Below, in pieces: positions 7,504 through 13,980 of a DNA stretch of 34,357 nt. Source of the DNA: Clostridiales bacterium (GTDB lineage Bacteria; Bacillota; Clostridia; Oscillospirales; Oscillospiraceae); contig JAAVHV010000006.1 in assembly GCA_014799505.1 (NCBI GenBank), positions 1 to 34,357 of the forward strand, read 5' to 3'. Within the stretch, counting starts at the first letter, position 1, and each line of letters opens with the position of its first letter. The position numbers and the translations under genes were made by a program. Under the pieces are notes generated by a model. The model saw only the letters and a program-made list of their open reading frames with translations. It did no database searches and was not told the origin of the DNA.

Positions 7504-8172
7504 ATGAATTTGGAGATAAACGGGCTGTTTGACCTGAGCCACACCCTGGCGGGGGACTATCTGGCCCAAGTTCGATATCCCTGGCAGGCGCTGGACGGCA
7601 TCAAGGATCTGATCTTGTCCCTGGGCCCCGCCCTGGGGGAGGACTATGAGGAGCGCGCCCCCCAGGTATGGGTGCATAAGACGGCCCAGGTGGCCCCCAC
7701 CGCCTATCTGGGCGCGCCCTGCATCATCGGGCCGGACACCGAGGTGCGCCACTGCGCCTTCATCCGGGGCTCCGCCCTGGTGGGGGCAAACTGCGTGGTG
7801 GGCAACTCGGTGGAGCTGAAAAACGTCATCCTGTTTGACAATGTCCAGACCCCCCACTACAACTATGTGGGCGATTCCATCCTGGGCTACAAGAGCCACA
7901 TGGGGGCGGGTTCCATCACCTCCAACGTGAAGTCCGATAAGACGCTGGTGGTGGTCAAAAACGGGGGCGAGGCCATCGAGACAGGCCGCAAGAAGTTCGG
8001 CGCGATGCTGGGCGACTTCGTGGAGGTGGGCTGCAACAGTGTGCTCAACCCGGGCACTGTCATCGGACCCCACAGCAACGTCTATCCCGTGTCCTGCGTC
8101 CGGGGGGTCATCCCAGCAGACAGCATCTATAAGACGGGCGGGGTCATCGTCCCCAAGGGAAAGGAAGATTGA
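7504..8172 (+). CDS. Left-handed beta-helix acyltransferase-like protein (GlmU C-terminal-like)
   Basis: The 222-residue protein is mostly hexapeptide-repeat left-handed beta-helix (about residues 55-215: IGPDTEV, FIRGSALVGANCVVGN and similar). A segment around residues 118-140 (YNYVGDSILGYKSHMGAGS) resembles the GlmU acetyltransferase site pattern of Gly-Asp-Ser, Ile-Gly and Gly-Ala-Gly. Similar stand-alone proteins are often annotated as UDP-N-acetylglucosamine pyrophosphorylase-like, but no nucleotidyltransferase domain is present. glmM starts three bases later, so acetylation of glucosamine-1-phosphate in amino-sugar synthesis is a sensible guess. The ATG at 7504 follows GGAGG by eight bases; a TTG at 7498 is too close to the ribosome site. 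Confidence 0.78.
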   Translation: MNLEINGLFDLSHTLAGDYLAQVRYPWQALDGIKDLILSLGPALGEDYEERAPQVWVHKTAQVAPTAYLGAPCIIGPDTEVRHCAFIRGSALVGANCVVGNSVELKNVILFDNVQTPHYNYVGDSILGYKSHMGAGSITSNVKSDKTLVVVKNGGEAIETGRKKFGAMLGDFVEVGCNSVLNPGTVIGPHSNVYPVSCVRGVIPADSIYKTGGVIVPKGKED

Positions 8173-8175
8173 ATT

Positions 8176-9546
8176 ATGGGTAAATATTTCGGCACCGACG
8201 GCTTCCGCGGCAAGGCAAATGTGGAACTCACCGCCAACCACGCCTACGAGGTGGGCCGGTTCCTGGGCTGGTACTACGGCCGGGGGGGCAATAAGGCCCG
8301 CGTCGTGGTGGGCAAGGACACCCGGCGTTCCAGCTATGTGCTGGAGTACGCCATCAGCGCGGGCATGGCCGCCTCCGGCGCGGATGTGTACCTGCTTCAC
8401 GTCACCACCACCCCCTCTGTGTCCTACGTTACCCGGACGGACGGGTTTGACTGCGGCGTGATGATCTCCGCCTCCCACAACCCCTATTACGACAACGGTA
8501 TCAAGCTACTCAACCGGGAAGGGGAGAAGATGGACGAGGCCACCATCCGGCTGGTGGAGGACTATCTGGACGGCCATCTGGAGGTGGACGGACACCCGGT
8601 GAACAAGCTGCCTTTTGCCACCAATGATGCGGTGGGCAGCATCGTGGATCACGCCGCGGGGCGCAACCGGTACATGGGCTACCTGATCTCGCTGGCTGTG
8701 TACTCCTTCCGGGGAAAGAAGATCGCGCTGGACTGCGCCAACGGTTCCGCCTGGGCCATCGCGCCCAACGTGTTCCGCTCCCTGGGGGCGGACGTGCGGG
8801 TCATCAATGACCACCCGGACGGGCTGAACATCAACCTGGACGCGGGCTCCACCCACATCGACGGGCTGCGGAACTACGTGGTGGAACACGGCTGCGACGC
8901 GGGTTTTGCCTTCGACGGCGACGCGGACCGCTGCCTCGCCGTGGACGAGAAGGGGAACGTGGTCAACGGCGACCAGATCATGTACCTGTACGGCCTGTAT
9001 ATGAAGGAGCGGGGCAAGCTGCTGACCAACACGGTGGTCACCACCGTCATGTCCAACTTCGGGCTGTACAAAGCGCTGGACAAGGCAGGCATCGGCTACG
9101 CCAAGACCGCCGTGGGCGATAAGTACGTGTACGAGGAGATGGTGCATGGCGGGCACCGCATCGGCGGCGAGCAGTCGGGGCACATCATCTTCTCCAAGTA
9201 CGCCCGGACCGGGGACGGCATCCTCACCGCGCTGAAGATCATGGAGGTCATGATGGCCAAGAAGGAGGCGCTGAGCCGTCTGGCCGAGCCGGTGACCATC
9301 TACCCCCAGGTGCTCATCAACGTGCGGGTGAAGGACAAAAAGACCGCCCAGGACGATCCCAACGTCCAGGCGGCGGTGCAGGCCGTGGCCGATGAGCTGG
9401 GCGACACGGGCCGCATCCTGGTGCGGGAGTCCGGCACCGAGCCGCTGGTGCGGGTGATGGTGGAGGCCCCGGAAAAGGAGCAGTGCCAGAGCCTGGCCCA
9501 GCGGGTGGTGGATGTGATTATCGCGCAAGGGCATCAGGCGGAATAA
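8176..9546 (+). CDS. glmM: Phosphoglucosamine mutase
   Basis: GlmM converts glucosamine-6-phosphate to glucosamine-1-phosphate for peptidoglycan precursors. The 456-residue protein has all signatures of the alpha-D-phosphohexomutase family: the N-terminal FGTDGFRG, the phosphoserine loop ISASHNPYYDNGIK with catalytic S100, the Mg-binding DGDADR at 247-252, and the phosphate-binding RESGTEPLVRV from R417. Length is normal. The ATG follows AAGGAAG in the end of the preceding gene. It is the last gene of this transcript and is followed by a hairpin terminator. Confidence 0.95.
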   Translation: MGKYFGTDGFRGKANVELTANHAYEVGRFLGWYYGRGGNKARVVVGKDTRRSSYVLEYAISAGMAASGADVYLLHVTTTPSVSYVTRTDGFDCGVMISASHNPYYDNGIKLLNREGEKMDEATIRLVEDYLDGHLEVDGHPVNKLPFATNDAVGSIVDHAAGRNRYMGYLISLAVYSFRGKKIALDCANGSAWAIAPNVFRSLGADVRVINDHPDGLNINLDAGSTHIDGLRNYVVEHGCDAGFAFDGDADRCLAVDEKGNVVNGDQIMYLYGLYMKERGKLLTNTVVTTVMSNFGLYKALDKAGIGYAKTAVGDKYVYEEMVHGGHRIGGEQSGHIIFSKYARTGDGILTALKIMEVMMAKKEALSRLAEPVTIYPQVLINVRVKDKKTAQDDPNVQAAVQAVADELGDTGRILVRESGTEPLVRVMVEAPEKEQCQSLAQRVVDVIIAQGHQAE

Positions 9547-9552
9547 ATAAAC

Positions 9553-9584
9553 AAACGGCTGACCGCAATTGCGGCCAGCCGTTT
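9553..9584. terminator. Bidirectional terminator between glmM and the beta-CASP gene
   Basis: AAACGGCTG (9553-9561) pairs with CAGCCGTTT (9576-9584). The inner part CCGCAATTGCGG is self-complementary, and one A-C mismatch separates the two stems. TTTT follows on the plus strand. The convergent arrangement (glmM ends at 9546, the minus-strand gene ends at 9601) suggests it serves both. Confidence 0.8.
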
Positions 9585-9600
9585 TGATGTTCTGGACAGA

Positions 9601-11199
9601 TTACCTGTCCCACTTCTCGATGAGCGCCAGGATCTGCTTCTCGAATTTGGCCAGATCCTTGTTGGCGCCGCCCTTGTTGTGGGCGATGACGTCCATGAGC
9701 TTCCGGCCCACGTCCTCCAGCCGCCGCCAGGCGGGGGAGCCGGCGTCCACGGGAGCGGGCGCCTTGGGCTCCAGCACGATGCCCGGGGAGATCATGCGGT
9801 TTTCCAGCAGGTCGTAGACCTCCTCGTAGTTGGGCGCGTGGGCGGCGAAGCCCAGCTCGGTCAGGGTCTGGGCGTAGTTGTCCGCGGCCCGCTCGTCGCC
9901 GTGGACCACGAACACCTGCTGGGGCCTGGGGGTGTAGTGGCTGATCCACCGCACCAGCCCGTCCCGGTCGGCGTGGGAGCTGAGGCCGTGGAAGCGGACG
10001 ATCCGCGCCCGGACGGCGATCTCCTCGCCAAACAGTTTTACATGCTGGGCGCCGTCCAGGATGCGCCGGCCCAGGGAGCCATCCGCCTGGTAGCCCACGA
10101 ACAGGATGGTGGACTCAGGCCGCCACAGGTTGTGCTTCAGATGGTGGCGGATGCGGCCCGCGTCGCACATACCGGAGGCGGATATGATGACCTTGGGCCG
10201 GGGATCCAGATTCAGCCCCCTGGACTCGTCGGTGCTCTCAGTGATGTTCAGTCCAGGGAAGCGGAACAGCGCTCCGCCCCGGAGGTTTTCAATGGCCTCC
10301 TCATCCAGGTAGCCGGTCAGGTCGCCGGAGAAGATCTCGGTGGCCGCCCCCGCCAGGGGGGAGTCCACATACACCTGGAAATCGGGGTCGCACCCCACCA
10401 GATGCCGCTCCTTGATCTGCCGGATGAAGTACAGCAGCTCCTGGGTGCGGCCCACGGCGAAGGAGGGGATGACCAGGTTGCCTCCCTTAGACAGCGTCTC
10501 CTCGATGACCTGGGCCAGCTCGCCGGAGTAGTCCGGCTTTTCCTTCACGTTGTGCAGCCGGTCGCCGTATGTACTCTCCGTGACCACGTAGTCCGCCTCG
10601 GTGATGGGCTGGGGGGAGCGGATGATGGGGGTCTTGCGGTTGCCGATATCGCCGGAGAACACGATTTTCTTGGTGACATCGTTCTCCGTCAGCCACATCT
10701 CCACGCAGGCCGAGCCCAGCAGATGGCCCGCGTCCACAAAGCGGATCTTGATGCCCTCGGCGATGTCCAGCTCCCAGCCGTATTCGCAGGTGACAATGTG
10801 ACGAAGAGCCCGTTCCACGTCCACCAGGGTGTACAGCGGCTCCACCGGCTCCTTGCCCGCGCGCTTGCCCTTCTGGTTCTCATAGGCGGCGTCGCTCTCC
10901 TGGATCTGGGCGGAGTCCCGCAGCATGATGGACAGCAGCTGGGCCGTCAGCCGGGTGCAGTAGATGTTGCCCCGGAAGCCCTGCTTCACCAGCAGGGGGA
11001 TGCGGCCCGAGTGGTCGATGTGGGCGTGGGTGACCACAACGTCGTCGATGTAAGAGGGGGCGAAATCCAGCTCGCGGTTGTCCCGCTCGTCCTTGCCCTG
11101 CTGCAGGCCGCAGTCGATCAGCACCTTGCGCCCGTTGACCTCCACGCAGTGGCAGCTGCCGGTGACCGCCTTGGCCGCGCCAAAAAATGTAAGCTTCAT
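9601..11199 (-). CDS. Beta-CASP metallo-beta-lactamase fold protein (predicted ribonuclease)
   Basis: The 532-residue protein starts MKLTFFGAAKAVTGSCH, typical of the CPSF/YsH1-like MBL RNA-processing family. The zinc motif HAHIDH is at 58-63. Later metal ligands lie in DAGHLLGS and SGDIG, followed by the beta-CASP motifs: acidic ESTYGD, PSFAVGRTQE, SASGMCDAGR and the C-terminal GLSSHADRDGL plus VHGDERA of the RMMBL domain. Members are exo- or endoribonucleases; the RNA target here is unknown. After about residue 465 comes a Pro/Ala linker and a helical, basic C-terminal extension of roughly 60 residues. The ATG at 11199 is preferred over a TTG directly upstream; GGAGGTG precedes it. It is a single-gene transcript with its own promoter. 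Confidence 0.9.
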   Translation of the reverse strand: MKLTFFGAAKAVTGSCHCVEVNGRKVLIDCGLQQGKDERDNRELDFAPSYIDDVVVTHAHIDHSGRIPLLVKQGFRGNIYCTRLTAQLLSIMLRDSAQIQESDAAYENQKGKRAGKEPVEPLYTLVDVERALRHIVTCEYGWELDIAEGIKIRFVDAGHLLGSACVEMWLTENDVTKKIVFSGDIGNRKTPIIRSPQPITEADYVVTESTYGDRLHNVKEKPDYSGELAQVIEETLSKGGNLVIPSFAVGRTQELLYFIRQIKERHLVGCDPDFQVYVDSPLAGAATEIFSGDLTGYLDEEAIENLRGGALFRFPGLNITESTDESRGLNLDPRPKVIISASGMCDAGRIRHHLKHNLWRPESTILFVGYQADGSLGRRILDGAQHVKLFGEEIAVRARIVRFHGLSSHADRDGLVRWISHYTPRPQQVFVVHGDERAADNYAQTLTELGFAAHAPNYEEVYDLLENRMISPGIVLEPKAPAPVDAGSPAWRRLEDVGRKLMDVIAHNKGGANKDLAKFEKQILALIEKWDR

Positions 11200-11250
11200 C
11201 AAAAAGCACCTCCGAGCCTTGATGTGTGTTGTGCAGTTTCGCTAATTTTC

Positions 11251-11279
11251 ATTGTATACCAACGGCGGGGAAATGTAAA
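11251..11279 (-). promoter_or_regulatory. Putative sigma-A promoter of the beta-CASP gene
   Basis: On the minus strand TTTACA (11279-11274) and TACAAT (11256-11251) are 17 bases apart, about 50 bases before the start codon. Both boxes are one base from consensus. Confidence 0.65.
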
Positions 11280-11334
11280 GATATACGGATTATTTTTATG
11301 TGATTTCCATTTTCCCCAATCAGGAAAAAGCGGC

Positions 11335-11364
11335 TTGTTTTTTCTTGCCGGCCTGTGATATAAT
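11335..11364 (+). promoter_or_regulatory. Putative sigma-A promoter of the cyclic-di-GMP phosphorelay operon
   Basis: TTGTTT (11335-11340) and a perfect TATAAT (11359-11364) are separated by 18 bases, with a TGTGA extension before the -10 box. The next gene starts 133 bases downstream, leaving a long, GC-rich leader. Confidence 0.6.
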
Positions 11365-11375
11365 GCCTGTATTGT

Positions 11376-11466
11376 GAGGGCGTATACCCTCCGCCGGGCG
11401 GCCCCCGAAGGGGGCGGGCCGCAGGCACCAAAAAACAGCGCGGTCTGGGCGGCGTGTGGGCCGCCC
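11376..11466 (+). other. Structured GC-rich 5' leader with three hairpins
   Basis: Three stems can be read directly: GAGGG/CCCTC (11376-11391, six-base loop); GCGGC-CCCC pairing with GGGG-GCCGC (11398-11422, GAAG-type loop, CGG bulge); and GGGCGGC/GCCGCCC (11447-11466, six-base loop). The last ends about 30 bases before the TTG start. No cyclic-di-GMP riboswitch consensus was recognised. It may control expression of the downstream cyclic-di-GMP enzyme. Confidence 0.4.
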
Positions 11467-11497
11467 GCGGCGCCGGTTTGAAAAGGGGTTGTTTGCC

Positions 11498-13615
11498 TTG
11501 GAACGGGTTACGGACAGACAGAAAATACTCATTGTAGACGACTCGGAGATGAACCGAGCCATTCTGGCCGATATGCTGGGCGGGGAGTATGAAATCCTGG
11601 AGGCGGAGAACGGCAAAGAAGGCGTGGCCATGATGCGGCAGTACGGGCCGGAGATCTCCCTGGTGCTGCTGGACATCGTCATGCCCGAGATGGACGGCTT
11701 CGGCGTGCTCACCACGATGAATAAATACCACTGGATCGAGGACATCCCGGTCATCATGATCTCGGCGGAGCGGGGCACCAGTCACATCGAGCGGGCCTTC
11801 GAGCTGGGCATCACCGACTTCATCAGTCGGCCCTTCGACGCCCTCATCGTCCACCGCCGGGTGGTGAATACCATCCTGCTGTACGCCAAGCAGAAAAAGC
11901 TGGCCTCTATGGTGGCCGAGCAGATTTACGAAAAAGAGCACCGCAGCGGCCTGATGATCGACATACTCAGCCACATCGTGGAGTTCCGTAACGGCGAGAG
12001 CGGCCTCCATGTGCGCCATGTGAACATACTTACCGCGGTCATGCTCAAGGCGCTGCTCCAGAGGACGGACAAATACCACCTGACCCAGTCGGACATCTCC
12101 GTCATCAGCACCGCCTCCGCCCTCCACGACATCGGCAAGATCGCCATCCCGGAGGAGATCCTGAACAAGCCGGGCAGGTTTACCCCCGAGGAGTTCGCCA
12201 TTATGAAGACCCACTCCATGGAGGGCGCGAAGATGCTGGAAGCCCTGCCCGCCTATCAGGATGAGCCGCTGGTAAAGGCTGCGTACCAGATCTGCCGCTG
12301 GCACCATGAGCGGTGGGACGGACGGGGCTATCCCGACGGATTGCGCGGGGACGAGATCCCCATCTCCGCCCAGATGGTGGCGCTGGCCGACGTGTACGAC
12401 GCGCTGACCTCCGAGCGGGTGTATAAGCCCGCCTTTACCCACGAGAAAGCGGTGGAGATGATCCTCAGCGGGGAGTGCGGCGCCTTCAACCCCCTGGTGA
12501 TGGACTGCCTCAGGGACTGCGCCGACGACATTCAGGCAGAGCTGAGCCAGGACAGCTTCGAGGAGCGCAGCCGCCGGGAGCGGCGCAACGTGGCCCAGGA
12601 GCTGCACAAGCACGAGGAGCTCACCGCCTCCGAGCGCACGCTGGAGCTGCTGGAGCACGAGCGGATGAAGTACAGCTTCTTTGCCTCCCTCACCGAGGAG
12701 ACCCAGTTTGAGTATACCCTCAACCCGCCCTGCCTGGTGCTGAGCAGCTGGGGGGCGGAAAAGCTGGGCCTGCCCGAGACCGTCATGGATCCCTACGAGA
12801 AGATCCAGGAGCAGGCCGTCATTTCCCAGGGCGATATGGACGATCTGGCGGACGCCCTCCATTCCACCACGCCGGGCAGCCCCGTGGTGCAGTATGACTG
12901 CAAGCTCCACATAGACGGGGAGGAGCGGTGGCACCGGATCATTGCCCGGGCCTCCTGGTCCTCAGAGGAGCCGCCCCGGTATACCGGCTGCATCGGCAAG
13001 GCCATGGACATTCACAGCACCCGCATGGAGCTGGAGCGGCTGGAGCGTCAGGCGTCCCACGACGCCCTCACGGGGCTGATCAACCGGGCCTACGCCCAGG
13101 AGCGGATCATAGAGCGGCTGGAGGATCGGCCCAGCGGGCACTATGCCTTGGCTATCCTGGATCTGGATCATTTCAAGCGGGCCAACGACACCTATGGGCA
13201 CCTGTTCGGCGACGAGGCGCTGAAATTCCTGGCCGACAGGCTGCGCCGCAGCATCCGGGGCGGGGACATCGCCGCCCGGGTGGGCGGGGACGAGTTCCTC
13301 ATCTTCCTGGAGTACAAGGAGGATCTGGAGTCCACCATCGAGGGGATCTACAGCCGGCTGGCCGGAGGGGATTACCAGGGCTTCCCCATCTCGGTGAGTA
13401 TGGGCGTGGCCAGCACCGACGTGGTGGGCCGGGATTACGAGACCCTGTTCCGCTGCGCGGATCAGGCGCTCTACGTGGTGAAGCACAGCGGCAAGAAGGG
13501 ACGCTATAATTACTATCAAAAGGACAACGCCGTAGACACGGCGGCCTCGGCGGTGTCCCCCATCGACGGAGGCCGCAAAGAGGACGAGCGCAAAGGCGGG
13601 GAGGAGAACAAATGA
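11498..13615 (+). CDS. Response regulator with HD-GYP, PAS-like and GGDEF domains (cyclic-di-GMP turnover)
   Basis: The 705-residue protein has four domains. A receiver domain (about 8-125) has phospho-acceptor D59 (LLDIVMPEMDG), the acidic pair D14/D15 and RPF near 111. An HD-GYP phosphodiesterase domain (about 145-340) has intact H210-D211-IGK and HHERWDGRGYP at 269-279. A linker rich in Glu/Arg follows, then a PAS-like domain (about 400-510). The GGDEF diguanylate cyclase domain (about 515-675) has an intact GGDEF at 596-600, with an RxxD inhibitory site (R587-D590) exactly five residues before it. Both cyclic-di-GMP synthesis and breakdown therefore look possible in one phospho-regulated protein. 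A TTG at 11498 is the likely start, nine bases after GGGG; no ATG fits. The stop overlaps the Hpt gene in ATGA. Confidence 0.92.
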   Translation: MERVTDRQKILIVDDSEMNRAILADMLGGEYEILEAENGKEGVAMMRQYGPEISLVLLDIVMPEMDGFGVLTTMNKYHWIEDIPVIMISAERGTSHIERAFELGITDFISRPFDALIVHRRVVNTILLYAKQKKLASMVAEQIYEKEHRSGLMIDILSHIVEFRNGESGLHVRHVNILTAVMLKALLQRTDKYHLTQSDISVISTASALHDIGKIAIPEEILNKPGRFTPEEFAIMKTHSMEGAKMLEALPAYQDEPLVKAAYQICRWHHERWDGRGYPDGLRGDEIPISAQMVALADVYDALTSERVYKPAFTHEKAVEMILSGECGAFNPLVMDCLRDCADDIQAELSQDSFEERSRRERRNVAQELHKHEELTASERTLELLEHERMKYSFFASLTEETQFEYTLNPPCLVLSSWGAEKLGLPETVMDPYEKIQEQAVISQGDMDDLADALHSTTPGSPVVQYDCKLHIDGEERWHRIIARASWSSEEPPRYTGCIGKAMDIHSTRMELERLERQASHDALTGLINRAYAQERIIERLEDRPSGHYALAILDLDHFKRANDTYGHLFGDEALKFLADRLRRSIRGGDIAARVGGDEFLIFLEYKEDLESTIEGIYSRLAGGDYQGFPISVSMGVASTDVVGRDYETLFRCADQALYVVKHSGKKGRYNYYQKDNAVDTAASAVSPIDGGRKEDERKGGEENK

Positions 13616-13980
13616 CGCTGAAGGAGTGCTATACCGCCCTGGGTGGGGACTATGACGAGGTGATGGGCCGGCTGCGCAGCGAGCGGCTGGTGCAGAAATT
13701 TGTGCTGAAGTTTTTGAATGACGGCAGCTACCAGCTGCTGTGCGACTCCTTGGCGGCGGGGGATCGGGAGGAGGCCTTCCGGGCGGCCCACACGATCAAG
13801 GGCGTATGCGCCAACCTGGCCTTCAACACCCTGCTGGAGTCTGCCGAGGCCCTCACCGAGGCCCTGCGGGACGGCAAGCCCCCCGAAGCGGGGGAGGAGG
13901 CGCTGGTGGCGCGTGTGAAGGAGGACTACCGGCGCACCCGCCAGGCCATCGAGGCGTTTCAGGAGGGCGCCGGGGGATGA
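13612..13980 (+). CDS. Hpt domain phosphotransfer protein
   Basis: The 122-residue all-helical protein is a free-standing histidine phosphotransfer domain. The motif AHTIKGVCANL places the phospho-accepting histidine at H60. It contains nothing but the Hpt fold, so it would shuttle phosphate between receiver domains in the cytoplasm. Start and stop both overlap neighbours in ATGA (REC-HD-GYP-GGDEF upstream, hybrid kinase downstream), indicating strict translational coupling. This fits a relay from the kinase receiver through H60 to D59 of the output protein. Confidence 0.9.
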   Translation: MTLKECYTALGGDYDEVMGRLRSERLVQKFVLKFLNDGSYQLLCDSLAAGDREEAFRAAHTIKGVCANLAFNTLLESAEALTEALRDGKPPEAGEEALVARVKEDYRRTRQAIEAFQEGAGG

